In this document: positions 37,107-49,300 of the stretch, piece by piece
Position numbering within the stretch: the stretch's first letter is position 1
How the letters are laid out: every line of letters starts with the position of its first letter
Source of the DNA: Desulfovibrio sp. ZJ209
GTDB taxonomy: Bacteria > Desulfobacterota > Desulfovibrionia > Desulfovibrionales > Desulfovibrionaceae
DNA: 64,000 bases
NCBI RefSeq assembly: GCF_011039135.1
Contig: NZ_JAAKEJ010000001.1
Coordinates: 124,001 to 188,000, forward strand
Direction of reading: 5' to 3'
The notes under the pieces: model-generated
Seen by the model: only the letters and a program-made list of their open reading frames with translations
What the model was told of the DNA's origin: nothing
The model's database searches: none
Program-made: the position numbers and the translations under genes

Positions 37107-38377
37107 GTACGAAAAACCCGGTCAACGAGCCTCTGCGCTGCTCCTTCTGCGGGCGCAGCGAGCTGGAGGTGCGCAACCTCATCGTCCAGGACGGCGCCAG
37201 CATCTGCGACAACTGCGTCAAGGCCTGCGGCGAGATCATCGCCCGCGACAGGATGGAGAGCGCGGACAGCGAGGAGCGCCTGCTCACGCCGCAGGAAATC
37301 AAGGAGCGCCTCGACGAGTATGTCATCGGCCAGGACGAGGCCAAGAAGATCCTCGCCGTGGCCGTGCACAACCACTACAAGCGCGTGTTCTGCGCCGAGG
37401 CTCTGGGCCAGGACGTGGAGCTTGAAAAAAGCAATATCCTGCTGGTCGGCCCCTCGGGCAGCGGCAAGACCCTGCTCGCCAAGACACTCGCGCGCGTGCT
37501 GCGCGTGCCCTTCGCCATAGCGGACGCCACCACCCTCACCGAGGCGGGCTATGTGGGCGAGGACGTGGAAAACATCCTCGTCCAGCTTCTCCAGAACGCG
37601 GACTACGACATCGAGGCCGCGAGCAAGGGCATCATCTATATCGACGAGATCGACAAGATCTCGCGCAAGGGCGACGGCCCCTCCATCACGCGCGACGTGT
37701 CCGGCGAGGGCGTGCAGCAGGCCCTGCTGAAAATCATCGAGGGCACCGAGGCCAACATCCCGCCCAAGGGCGGCCGCAAGCATCCGCAGCAGGAATTCAT
37801 CCGCATGGACACGAGCAATATCCTGTTCATCGTGGGTGGTGCTTTCGTGGGCCTCGACAAGATCGTGGAGTCGCGCGTGCAGGGCGCCTCCATGGGCTTC
37901 GGCGCCAAGGTGCGCTCCACCAAGGAGATGCCCCTTTCGGAGCTTTTGGAAAAGATTCATCCGCAGGACCTCGTCAAGTTCGGCCTCATCCCCGAATTCG
38001 TGGGCCGCATCCCTATCATCACCCATGTGGACGAGCTGGACGAACCCGACCTCGTGCGCATCCTCACCGAGCCCAAGAACGCGCTGGTGCGCCAGTACCA
38101 GAAGCTCTTTGAGCTCGACAACGTGAGCCTCCGCTTCACGCCCAATGCGCTCAAGTCCATCGCCAGGCGCGCCATCGAGCGCAAGACCGGCGCGCGCGGG
38201 CTGCGCAACGTGATGGAAAAGATCATGCTCGACATCATGTACCGGCTGCCTTCGCTCCCCAACGTGCGGGAGTGCGTCATCAACCGGGCGGTCATCGAGA
38301 AGGGCAAGGAGCCTGTCCTGCTCTATGGCGAAAACGGCGAGCCCCGCGCCATCGAGGGCGCCCGGGACGCCTCCTGA
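37103..38377 (+). CDS. clpX: ATP-dependent Clp protease ATP-binding subunit ClpX
   Basis: A 424-aa AAA+ unfoldase. An N-terminal zinc-binding domain (CSFC ... CDNC) recognises substrates and adaptors. Walker A is GPSGSGKT and Walker B is IIYIDEIDK. The ClpP-docking loop reads MGFGAKV (IGF-like). The C-terminal sensor 2 region has [13 protein letters not shown]. It overlaps clpP by four bases and is followed by lon 29 bp later. Confidence 0.97.
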   Translation: MSTKNPVNEPLRCSFCGRSELEVRNLIVQDGASICDNCVKACGEIIARDRMESADSEERLLTPQEIKERLDEYVIGQDEAKKILAVAVHNHYKRVFCAEALGQDVELEKSNILLVGPSGSGKTLLAKTLARVLRVPFAIADATTLTEAGYVGEDVENILVQLLQNADYDIEAASKGIIYIDEIDKISRKGDGPSITRDVSGEGVQQALLKIIEGTEANIPPKGGRKHPQQEFIRMDTSNILFIVGGAFVGLDKIVESRVQGASMGFGAKVRSTKEMPLSELLEKIHPQDLVKFGLIPEFVGRIPIITHVDELDEPDLVRILTEPKNALVRQYQKLFELDNVSLRFTPNALKSIARRAIERKTGARGLRNVMEKIMLDIMYRLPSLPNVRECVINRAVIEKGKEPVLLYGENGEPRAIEGARDAS

Positions 38378-38406
38378 CCGCCGGCCCTGCCATTATGGAG
38401 AACGCC

Positions 38407-40848
<2,442 letters not shown>

Positions 40849-40871
40849 AGCTTGATTGCTGCTTGGTTGGT

Positions 40872-41125
40872 GCGTCTGTGCTGCGCGGATAATGCCGAAA
40901 TTATCCGTCAAAAACAGCCTTGCTTCAGCCGTTGCGACGCAGGAAGCTACGGATGATGACAGCAGTTAGTTACCGTGGGGGTCAACCAACGATGCCACTG
41001 TCGCTATCCGTAAGCCTCGTAGGCTCGCCAACGGCTAGCGCAATTTTGTCTTCCTTGCCAGCAGCAAAAAATCTTATTTTTAAGATTCTTCCCGCCGCAG
41101 CACCCGTCTTCCGTTTCGCTCTAGG
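40872..41125 (-). repeat. Modular dispersed intergenic repeat, copy 2 (inverted)
   Basis: Read on the minus strand it runs A (41125-41097), B with the AT hairpin (41095-41060), D (41036-40990), then E (40940-40872). E contains GGATAAT/ATTATCC, a perfect 7-bp hairpin with the loop TTCGGC. Compared with copy 1 it lacks module C and the right arm of the inverted repeat: the sequence passes from the GGCAAGGAAGA stretch almost directly to GCGCTAGCCG. With the terminator it fills the 362-bp gap between lon and cooF. Confidence 0.8.
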
Positions 41126-41154
41126 CGGAATGGCGGTGTGAGGGATAACCAAAG

Positions 41155-41190
41155 AAAAGGCCGTGCCCCCATGCGGGGCACGGCCTTTTG
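41155..41190. terminator. Bidirectional terminator between lon and cooF
   Basis: AAAAGGCCGTGCCCC and GGGGCACGGCCTTTT form a 15-bp stem with a five-base loop. T-runs occur on both strands, so it can end transcripts of lon and of the coo operon, which converge here. Confidence 0.85.
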
Positions 41191-41210
41191 ATATTTTTGC
41201 AGCCTTGGCG

Positions 41211-41840
41211 TCAGGCCTGAGCCGACGTTTCGGCGGGCGCCTTGGCGGCTGCCGGCTTGGCCTCCGCGGTCTCGCCTTCCTTCTTGGCGCTCACGGCCTT
41301 CTTTTCCGGCATGGGCGGCTCCACGATGGTGCCGTCCGGCATCACCATGGAGAGCGCCTGCACGGGACAGGCCTCCATGCAGGCCGTGATCTTCTTGCCG
41401 TTCTCCATGCGCCAGGCGTGGCACATGTCGCAACGCACGGCCACTTCGCGGCCCGGCGCCACCAGGGCCGGGGCCTCCTCACCTTCGGCGGCGGGAACTT
41501 CCTGGGCCGCGGCGTCCATGGAGATGGTGCCGTAGGGGCAGGACTTGATGCACATCTGGCAGGCGATGCAGAGTTCTTCATTGAAGAGGATGCGGCCGTC
41601 CTCCTCCTGCTGGAGCGCGCCGGTGGGACAGACATTGCAGCAGGGCGCGGGCTGGCACTGGTGGCAGCGCACCGTGGTCTTGAGCCCTTCCGCCTTGATC
41701 ACCTGCACGCGCGCGACGAGTGTGTCACGGTGCTTCATGGCCTCCTTGAAGCTCATGTTGTGGTGGGCGGCGATGCAGGCCACCTCGCAGCGGCGGCAGG
41801 CGCGGCATTTTTCGGGAGTGACGCGGATGTGTTCAATCAT
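41211..41840 (-). CDS. cooF: CooF-like ferredoxin with four [4Fe-4S] motifs (209 aa)
   Basis: A polyferredoxin with four cysteine groups: CRACRRCEVAC, CHQCQPAPCCNVC, CIACQMCIKSC and a split fourth (CDMC with CMEAC). This fits the CooF/HycB electron-transfer family, which passes electrons from CO dehydrogenase or formate dehydrogenase to the hydrogenase. The tail is Ala/Lys-rich. The start overlaps hypA by eight bases. It is the last gene of the coo cluster, as in Desulfovibrio vulgaris. No CO dehydrogenase (cooS) gene is in the window, so the electron donor is not shown. Confidence 0.88.
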   Translation of the reverse strand: MIEHIRVTPEKCRACRRCEVACIAAHHNMSFKEAMKHRDTLVARVQVIKAEGLKTTVRCHQCQPAPCCNVCPTGALQQEEDGRILFNEELCIACQMCIKSCPYGTISMDAAAQEVPAAEGEEAPALVAPGREVAVRCDMCHAWRMENGKKITACMEACPVQALSMVMPDGTIVEPPMPEKKAVSAKKEGETAEAKPAAAKAPAETSAQA

Positions 41841-42216
41841 GGTGCGCTTCCTCGGTATCGACGCGCAGGGACTGGAGCGTCAGCCCGTGCCCGCCGCTGA
41901 AATGGATGTTTTCGCCGCCGCACTCGGGGCAGGCGAAGTGGCGTTGCCGCAATTCAAACGCATGGCCGCAGTCTTCGCAGCGGCAAGCCAGGGGCGCGGT
42001 TTCGAGGGTCAGCTTGGCGCCCTCGGCTGCAGTGCCCTCGGCGAAAAGCTCAAAACAGGCCTCGAGCGTGCGGGGCTCCACACAAGCGATGAGCCCCATC
42101 TCGCAGACGAGTTCCTCGATGCGGGCGATGCGCTGCTCCGGGTGGGCGGCATTGTGCTCCGCGACCGACTTCAGGGCCAGGCCGAGCAGGCCCTGGACAA
42201 GGCTCGCCTCATGCAC
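41833..42216 (-). CDS. hypA: Hydrogenase nickel-insertion protein HypA (127 aa)
   Basis: HypA delivers nickel to NiFe-hydrogenase large subunits. The conserved family start is MHExSL; here it reads VHEASLVQ with GTG at 42216, so that codon is chosen over the ATG nine codons upstream. His2 is the nickel ligand. Four cysteines of the zinc site are present (CRCEDC and CPEC pairs). It lies between cooH and cooF, consistent with CooH needing nickel insertion. Confidence 0.93.
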   Translation of the reverse strand: MHEASLVQGLLGLALKSVAEHNAAHPEQRIARIEELVCEMGLIACVEPRTLEACFELFAEGTAAEGAKLTLETAPLACRCEDCGHAFELRQRHFACPECGGENIHFSGGHGLTLQSLRVDTEEAHHD

Positions 42217-42306
42217 GGGCGCGCCGCCCCCTCGTCGGGGCATGCGCCCCGTGGCCTGCTCTGGCCTGCGTGACCACGGGACGACGCGCCGGAATATCCA
42301 TAAGCC

Positions 42307-43392
42307 CTAGCGCTCCGTGCAGGACACGCAGGGGTCGATGCTGTTGGTGATCAGCGCCACGTCCGCCACCGCGCAATCGCGCATCATGACGCCCAGCGAC
42401 TCCCAGTTCATGTAGGAAGGCACGCGCCACTTGAGGCGTTCGGGCGTTTCCGAGCCGTTGGTGCGGATGTAGTAGAACACCTCGCCGCGCGGCGCCTCGC
42501 TGCGGGCCGTGGCCTGCGTCACCGGGATGGGGTTCATGGCGCAGGTGACTGGGCCCTCGGGCATCCGCTCGCAGCACTGGCGGATGAGCCCGAACGACTC
42601 GAAGATCTCGTCGAGGCGCACCTGGGTGCGGGTGTGCACATCGCAGCCGTCCTTGATGATGGACTTGAACTCAAGGTCGGGATAGGCGGCGTAGGGCGAT
42701 TCCTTGCGCACGTCGTTCATCACGCCGGAGCCGCGCGCCACCGGTCCGACCACGCCGAGGCGGATGGCGTCCTCCTTGGGGAGGAGGCCGATGCCCTTGG
42801 TGCGCGTGACCACATTGTGGTTGGTGTTGTAGATGTCGCGGATCTCCTCCACCTGCGGCTCCATCTTGGCGATCTGGGAGAGGATGTATTCGAGCAGCTT
42901 CGGGTCCACGTCGCACTTGACGCCGCCGAGGCAGTTGGAGGCCAGGTTCATGCGGTTGCCGTAGACCGTCTCCTTCACGTCCTGTATGATCTCGCGCACT
43001 TCCATGACGTGCATGAAGAGCGACTTGAAGCCGATGATATGCGCCTGGATGGCCGTGTTGAAAAGGTGCGAGGCCACGCGCTTGATCTCTTCGGCGAGCA
43101 CGCGCAAATAGCGCGCCCTGGGCGGGATGCTCATGCCGAGCGCGTTCTCCACGGCCATGCAGTAGGTGAAGGAATGGCTGTTGGAGCAGAGCGAGCACAC
43201 GCGCTCTGTGAGGGTAACGTTCTTGACAAGGTTGCGCTGCTGGGCCAGCGCCTCCATGCCGCGATGCACATGGCCGGAGGTGAGGTCCACATTGCGGATG
43301 GTCTCGCCCTCCACCTCGAGGCGGAAGTAAACCGGCTCCTCCAGGGCCACATGGACGGGCCCGAGGGGCATGGTAAAGGTATTCTTGCTCAT
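42307..43392 (-). CDS. cooH: CooH, NiFe-hydrogenase large subunit (NuoD-like, 361 aa)
   Basis: Catalytic subunit of the CO-induced/Ech-type (group 4) hydrogenase. Both nickel-iron motifs are intact: ERVCSLCSNSH near residue 65 and DPCVSCTER at the very C-terminus. There is no C-terminal extension beyond DPCxxCTER, so protease maturation is not expected, as known for CooH. The N-terminal part is NuoD-like (GPVHVALEEPVYFRLEVEGE). Starts three bases after the cooU stop. Confidence 0.95.
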   Translation of the reverse strand: MSKNTFTMPLGPVHVALEEPVYFRLEVEGETIRNVDLTSGHVHRGMEALAQQRNLVKNVTLTERVCSLCSNSHSFTYCMAVENALGMSIPPRARYLRVLAEEIKRVASHLFNTAIQAHIIGFKSLFMHVMEVREIIQDVKETVYGNRMNLASNCLGGVKCDVDPKLLEYILSQIAKMEPQVEEIRDIYNTNHNVVTRTKGIGLLPKEDAIRLGVVGPVARGSGVMNDVRKESPYAAYPDLEFKSIIKDGCDVHTRTQVRLDEIFESFGLIRQCCERMPEGPVTCAMNPIPVTQATARSEAPRGEVFYYIRTNGSETPERLKWRVPSYMNWESLGVMMRDCAVADVALITNSIDPCVSCTER

Positions 43393-43395
43393 GAG

Positions 43396-43923
43396 TTACT
43401 CCTTGCCCTGAAGGATGCGTTCCCAAAGGTCTTGGGAGCTGGCGCCGTTCATCATGATGGAGAGCGGCACGAGCTCGCCGAGCAGGCCCTTGTCCAGCTC
43501 TTCGTCAAGGAAGAGGCGGCGCGGGTTGGGCTGGTTGACGATCTTGATGCCATAGAGCTCCATCATTTCGCGCTCGTGCCAGTCGGCATTGTTGAAGAGC
43601 GGCGTGATGGAGGGCACCTGCGGGTGTTCCGCGTCCAGCGGCACCGTGACGCTGTAGACCACGCCCTCGAGCACAAACTGGTAGCAGAGCGCCTGCATGG
43701 GGCCAGTGTCCGAGTGGCGGTTGTAGGCGGTGATCATGGCGAGGCGCGAGCCCTGCGAGTGCAGGATGTCCGCCGCCTGCAAGAGCTGGTGGGGCGTGTC
43801 GATCTGGAACCAGTGGTAGGCGTTGCCAAAGCTGTCGCTCGTGTGGCGCACGCTGCCCCCGTGGGCGCACAAGGGCTCGATGCCCTCGATGATGGTGCTG
43901 TTGCCGCGAATGATGTCGTGCAT
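43396..43923 (-). CDS. cooU: CooU, hydrogenase subunit (NuoC-like, 175 aa)
   Basis: A soluble subunit homologous to NuoC/30-kDa of complex I, with the signature DWHEREMMELYGIKIVNQPN and RRLFLDEELDKG. It joins the CooH large subunit to the peripheral arm. Placed between cooX and cooH, as in known coo clusters. The gap to cooX is 93 bp. Confidence 0.9.
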   Translation of the reverse strand: MHDIIRGNSTIIEGIEPLCAHGGSVRHTSDSFGNAYHWFQIDTPHQLLQAADILHSQGSRLAMITAYNRHSDTGPMQALCYQFVLEGVVYSVTVPLDAEHPQVPSITPLFNNADWHEREMMELYGIKIVNQPNPRRLFLDEELDKGLLGELVPLSIMMNGASSQDLWERILQGKE

Positions 43924-44016
43924 GGGTCGGTCCTATGCTGAAGTTTATTGCTTGCGCAGCAATAACTAAGTCGTTTTCCGCTCTTGTCCGCACAGGCGGA
44001 CAAAATTTTTCGGAGC

Positions 44017-44685
44017 TCAGGCTTTTTCTTCCGCCGGGGCCGGCTCCTCGACGGGCAGGTTCATCTGGGTGGAGGGGGCCTCCTCCAGATGGCCCACCTC
44101 AGGCTCCGGCGGGGTGGGAGGGTCCGGCAGGGCGGCGGCCTCCCTGATCTCTTCCGTCTCCACGGCCGGATAGACGCACTCGATGCGCTTGGCATCCTCG
44201 AGCTGGCGGCACTTGGGGCAGAGGTGCCGGATCTCCTCGGGGGAGATGTTGGCGTCGTGCGCGTAGATCTTTTCCGCCAGCTTGAGCGGGATGGGCCGGA
44301 TGAGCGTGCCGCAGTGCGCGCACGGCTCGTAGTCGATGGTGTGCTGCTCCAGCATCTCGTACTTTTCCGACTCGGGGTGCACGAGATGCCAGTCATTGGT
44401 GATGCTCATGGCGCCTGTGGGGCAATAGTGGCGGCAATTGGCGCACAGGCAGCAGGAATCCTGCCAGATGGTGATAGTGTAGCCGCTCTTGTCCGGCTTG
44501 GGCGAGATGTCGATGGCGCCCGCCGTGCAGACATGCCGGCAGACGCCGCAGCCCACGCAGAGGTCGGGGTCCACCACGGCCTTGCCGCGCAGGCGCTTGG
44601 GCGTGAAGGTCGGGCCCAGCGGGAAGGGATCGGTGCTCGGCCCGTCCAGAAGATTGCGGAACAGAACTTTCAGAAAGCCCGCCAT
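44017..44685 (-). CDS. cooX: CooX, hydrogenase iron-sulfur subunit (NuoI-like, 222 aa)
   Basis: A NuoI-type ferredoxin subunit with two cluster motifs: CVGCGVCRHVC and CCLCANCRHYC. The C-terminal part has two further cysteine pairs (CAHC, CPKC), a zinc-ribbon-like extension, and a proline/glutamate-rich tail. It carries electrons between ferredoxin and CooL. A tiny ferredoxin-like gene ends three bases upstream. Confidence 0.9.
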   Translation of the reverse strand: MAGFLKVLFRNLLDGPSTDPFPLGPTFTPKRLRGKAVVDPDLCVGCGVCRHVCTAGAIDISPKPDKSGYTITIWQDSCCLCANCRHYCPTGAMSITNDWHLVHPESEKYEMLEQHTIDYEPCAHCGTLIRPIPLKLAEKIYAHDANISPEEIRHLCPKCRQLEDAKRIECVYPAVETEEIREAAALPDPPTPPEPEVGHLEEAPSTQMNLPVEEPAPAEEKA

Positions 44686-44688
44686 ATA

Positions 44689-44904
44689 TCAGTCCTCCTG
44701 AGCCTTGGCGTCAATGGGGTGGGGGCTCGTAGTCGCGGCAGCGCCGGCCCGCGCCTCGGCGCGGTGCAGCCAGCCGGGCTCGCGGCCCATGAGGCCGCAG
44801 ACATTGTGGCAGACGCCACAGCGGTGGCAGCGCTCGCCGTCGTCGCGCATGGCCGCGCGAAGGCGCGCCAAGGAGCGCGCGAAGAGGCCGCCGGATGTCC
44901 TCAT
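44689..44904 (-). CDS. Small single-cluster [4Fe-4S] protein between cooL and cooX (71 aa)
   Basis: The ATG at 44904 overlaps the cooL stop by four bases (ATGA), and its stop is three bases before cooX, so it is very likely translated. The 71-aa product has one complete cluster motif, CHRCGVCHNVCG, with no proline after the last cysteine, flanked by a basic N-terminus and a low-complexity C-terminus. I know of no such subunit in the Rhodospirillum coo operon. It may be an extra electron-transfer subunit or assembly factor. Confidence 0.65.
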   Translation of the reverse strand: MRTSGGLFARSLARLRAAMRDDGERCHRCGVCHNVCGLMGREPGWLHRAEARAGAAATTSPHPIDAKAQED

Positions 44905-45350
44905 CCCTCGATGCCCAGTTTTTTCTTCCAGACTTCCAGCGCCTTGGCCACGCCCTCGAGGATGGCCTGGGGCCGGGGGGGGCAGCCGGGCACGTTCACG
45001 TCCACCGGGATGTAGCGGTCGATGGGCCCCTCGATGGAATAGCCCCCGCGGAACACGCCGCACGAGATGGGGCAGATGCCCACGGCCACCGTCACCTTGG
45101 GTTCCGGGATCTCGTCCCAGACCTTGAGCACCCGGTCCTTGACGCGGGTGGTCAAAGGCCCGGTGATGAGCACGATGTCCGCATGGCGCGGGCTGCCGCA
45201 ATACCGGCAGCCGAGGCGCTCCACGTCATAGCGCGGGATGCAGGCCGTGGTGGCGAGCTCCACGTCGCAGCCGTTGCAGGAGCCCGCATTGATGCGGAAG
45301 AGCCACGGCGAGCGGACGGAAAGTTTCTTCAGCGTAGTATCCAGAGCCAC
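44901..45350 (-). CDS. cooL: CooL, hydrogenase small subunit (NuoB-like, 149 aa)
   Basis: Houses the cluster (N2 type) nearest the NiFe site. The family motifs are GSCNGCDVE, GICPISCGVF and VPGCPPRP. It is a short form without the flavodoxin extension of uptake hydrogenases, as expected for group 4. Ten bases after cooK. Confidence 0.95.
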   Translation of the reverse strand: MALDTTLKKLSVRSPWLFRINAGSCNGCDVELATTACIPRYDVERLGCRYCGSPRHADIVLITGPLTTRVKDRVLKVWDEIPEPKVTVAVGICPISCGVFRGGYSIEGPIDRYIPVDVNVPGCPPRPQAILEGVAKALEVWKKKLGIEG

Positions 45351-45360
45351 GGCTGCCTCC

Positions 45361-46332
45361 TTACATCACCCAGACAAGAATGAGACTGCACAGCGCGAGC
45401 CCGGTGGGCACCGTCACATAAAAGCGAAACGCCTGCTCGATGCGGTAGCGCCCCGTCGCCGACTTGACGATGGTGAGCGAGATGAGCATGAGCACCAGGC
45501 ACTTGAGCACGAACCAGACAAGGTTCACCGGCCACCAGTCGCAGATGGTCCCGGGGAAGAAGAGCGCCACCCCGAGCCCGAGCACCACGAAGGTCTTGAG
45601 CGCGCTCGTCACCTGGAAGAGCGCCAAAAGCGGGCCGCCGTACTCGAGCAGGGGGCCTTCGAGGATCTCGGTTTCCGCCTCGGCGATGTCGAAGGGCGCG
45701 GCGCCCATGGTGCCCGGCAGGAAGATGAGGTAGGCGACGAGCGCCGGGATCATGGCCGGGTTGAGCCCGAGGGAGCCGTATTCCTGCTGCCAGGCGACGA
45801 TGTGCAGGAGGGAGAACTCGGCCCCCCAGGCGCCGCCGTTCATGGCCTTGCCCACCAGCATGGCCACGGCCAAGAGGATCATGAGCAGCGGCGTCTCGTA
45901 GGCGAGCATGAGCAGCATCTCGCGCGAGAAGCCCATGGCGCCGAAGGGCGAGCTGGAGGCCGAGCCGCCCAGCATGAGGGCCATGGCCGGGATGGGCAGC
46001 AGGTAGAAGATGACGAGCAGGTCGCCCATGTTGAAGAGCCCGTCAAAGACCCCGGGGATGGGGATGAAGGCCGCGCAGACCGCCATGCCCGTGAAGCCGA
46101 ACACCGGGGCCAGCAGGAAGGCCGAGCGCACGGCCGTCTTCGGGATCAGCGTCTCTTTCGTCAGGAGCTTGGCCGCGTCCAGCCAGGGCTGGATGAGCGG
46201 CGGCCCGACGCGGCGCTGGAGGCGGGCCTCCACGCGCCGGTCAAGCCCCTTGAAGAGGAAGCCCACAATCAGGGCAAAGGCCCCGCCGGGGAAGATGCAC
46301 ATGTGCAGGATGGCAAGCAGGGTGTCGCTCAT
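45361..46332 (-). CDS. cooK: CooK, hydrogenase membrane subunit (NuoH-like, 323 aa)
   Basis: An integral membrane protein with about eight helices, homologous to NuoH/HyfC. Signature segments are RRVEARLQRRVGPPLIQPWLD, YEYGSLGLNPAMIP-type loops, and the acidic loop FDIAEAETEILEGPLLEYGG, which couples the catalytic module to the ion pump. The start overlaps the cooM stop by four bases. Confidence 0.93.
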   Translation of the reverse strand: MSDTLLAILHMCIFPGGAFALIVGFLFKGLDRRVEARLQRRVGPPLIQPWLDAAKLLTKETLIPKTAVRSAFLLAPVFGFTGMAVCAAFIPIPGVFDGLFNMGDLLVIFYLLPIPAMALMLGGSASSSPFGAMGFSREMLLMLAYETPLLMILLAVAMLVGKAMNGGAWGAEFSLLHIVAWQQEYGSLGLNPAMIPALVAYLIFLPGTMGAAPFDIAEAETEILEGPLLEYGGPLLALFQVTSALKTFVVLGLGVALFFPGTICDWWPVNLVWFVLKCLVLMLISLTIVKSATGRYRIEQAFRFYVTVPTGLALCSLILVWVM

Positions 46333-49300
46333 GAGCGGTTCTCCTTGGGGGCGCTGTCGCCGCCGAGCATGCGCACGAGGTCGCCGTAGATGCTCGCGGG
46401 CGTCATGCGGCTGGTGGCCGTTTCGGTGGGCAGGCCGCAGGTGTGGACATCGATCTCACGCAGGCGCGTGAAGCGGCGCACGAACCATGTGCCGCCGGCG
46501 AAGGCCAGGGCCATCATGATGAACATGCCGGTGGCGTTCCATGTGCCGGGGCCCGACAGAATGCCCGAGATGCCCACATTGAGCGGCGAGGCGCCGTACT
46601 GGGCGAGGATATTGTTGATGTGCATGAGCGGTAGCCCGGGGAAGATGCCCGTCACCACGCAGCCCAGAGCGAGGATGCCCATGGGCACGCGCATGACGAG
46701 CGGCGCCTCCGTCACCTTGTCCAGATGCGGCCCGGGCTGGCCCAGGAAGGCCGCGTGCATGAACTTGGCGATATAGGCCAGCGTGATGACGCTGCCCACG
46801 AGGGAGAGCAGGGCCAGGAAGGGCTGGTCGGCCTGCATGAGCGCGTGGTAGATGAGCCACTTGGAGGAGAAGCCGCTCGTCGGCGGCACGCCCACCAGGG
46901 AGAGGCCCGCGATGGCGAACATGAGGAGCGTGAACGGCATCTTGCGGCCGATGCCACCGAGGTCGTCCAGGGTGTCCGCATGCGTGGCGAACATCACCGC
47001 GCCGCAGATGAGGAAGAGCAGGTCCTTGAAGAACACATGGTTGATGAGGTGCAGAAGGCCGCCCGCATAGCCGAGCGCGCCGCCCGCGGCCACGGCCAGC
47101 ACCATGTAGCCGAGCTGGCTCACCGTGGAGTATATGAACACGAGCTTGATGCCGTTGGCGCGGAGCGCCTGGACGGCGGCCATGATGATGGTGATGCCGC
47201 CGATCCACATCACCACGGTGGTGATGATGCTCTCGCCGAGGCCGCTCACGAGGCCCGCCAGGGCGAAGCCGCCGCCGAGCAGCATGAAGAGCTTGACGAG
47301 GCCGATGATGGCGCTCTTCAGGAGGACGGACGAGATGTAGCCGGAAACGGGCGTGGGCGCCAGCGCCGGGTGCATCTGCCAGTCGATGCGGAAGGGAAGC
47401 TGCGCCGCCTTGAGCACGAAGCCGATGGCGAGCAGCGCCATGCCGAGCCACGCCGCCCAGGGGGAGATGCCGCCCAAGATGCCGGAGAGCAGGCTCGTAT
47501 TGAAGGGCGTGAAGGGCCCGAGCACGGCGAGGCCCACAAAGAGGAAGCCCGCGCCGAAGAGGTTGAAGAGGAAGTACTTGAACGCCTCGCGCAGCGAGTC
47601 GGGGTCGCCCTCATGGGCGATGGACATGTAGAGCGTCCACGAGCTCATGATCTCCCAGAAGAGGAAGAAGCTCAAAAGGTACTGGCTCGCGGACATGCCC
47701 ACGAGGCCGCCGCACATGCAGGTGAAGGCGCAGTAGAAGCGCCACTGCGAGTGGCTGTGCGACATGTAGCCCACGGCGTAGGCCATGTTGATGGCGCCCA
47801 CCAGCGGCACGATGAGGGCGAAGCAGAAGGAGAGCGTGTCGAGGTCGCGCCCGAAGATGAGCACGAGCAGCGCCGTCACGAGCAGCACGCCCACGCTCAT
47901 CCAGCCGGCCATGCGCGGCTTCCCGCAGAAGAGTGCGGGCAAGACCGCGCCGAACACCGGGAAGATGACGTAAATGGGCCAGTTGACGCTCATGGCCGCG
48001 AGGATGGCCGGGGCCTGCGCCGGCACTTCGTAGGCCAGCGACGCCACCGGGAGCACCAGCGGCATGAGCACTTGCGGCGCGAGGCCGGCCACGAGGCTCA
48101 TGGCGGCGAGCACCAGCATGGCGATACGCATGGTGAAGGGCGCCTCTTCGGCCACGGGCAGGTCCGCCGGCCGCTGCTCGAAGACCAGGGTCTTGAGGAT
48201 CCGCCCGTAGTACACCGCGCCCACGAGCGCGCCGGCCAGCAGGAGCACGGCCACCCAGATGTGCCCGGCGCTCACCGCGGCCTGGATCATGAGGAACTTG
48301 CTGTAGAAGGCGCCGAAGGGCGGGAGGCCCATGATGCTGATGAGGCCCACGCACATGCAGGCGACCGTCCACGGCATCTGGTGCCCCAAGCCCCGCAGGT
48401 CGGCGAGGTTGCGGCTGCCGGCCCGCATGATGAGCGCGCCCGCGGCGAGGAAGAGCAGGTCTTTCATCACCGCGTGATTGAACACATGCCAGAGCGCGCC
48501 CGCCGTGGCGAGCCAGGTCCCGAGGCCGAGCACCAGCGCGATCTCGCCGATCTGGCCCATGGTGGAGTAGGCGAGCATGCGCTTGATGTCGCTCTGCATG
48601 AGGGCCATGATTTCGCCATAGATGAGCGTGGCCGCGCCCATGCCGCAGAGCCATGTGCCGAACCACGAGAGGCCGAACATGCCGGGGAGTTCGCTCTCCG
48701 GGCGGCCCACCCCGATGATGATGACGGAGAGGATGCCGAAAATGCCCATCTTGGTGATGACGCCGGAAAGGGGCGCGGACACCGAGGAGGGCGCGGCCGG
48801 GTGCGCGTCGGGCAGCCACGAGTGCAGGGGCACGAGGCCGGCCTTCACGCCGAAGCCGGCGAGGCAGAGGATGAGCCCCATCTGGAGCCACGCGGGCAAC
48901 TGGAAGACGAGGCCCGGCTCCAGCGAGAACACCTTGAGCAGGAAGAGCCCGGGCAGCATGAAGAGCGCGCCGCCCGCGCACATGACATAATACTTGAGGC
49001 CCGCGTCGTAGGCCGCCGGCTTTTCCTCATGGACCACGAGGAAGTAGGAGGCGAAGGTCATCAGCTCCCAGTAGCCGTACATGGCCATCACGTCGGGCGT
49101 GGAGACGATGCCCGCGAGCGACGCGAAGGTGAGGAGCAGGAAGAACCAGTACCAGCCCTTGCGCCCATCGTGGATGTAGCTCAGGGAGTAGACGGCCACC
49201 ACGAGGCCGATGAGGGCGATGATGACGAGGAAGAACTGCGCGAGCGGCGCGGCCTCGGCCACGCAGACGGCGGCCAGCGCGCAGGCGAAGAAGAGGGTGC

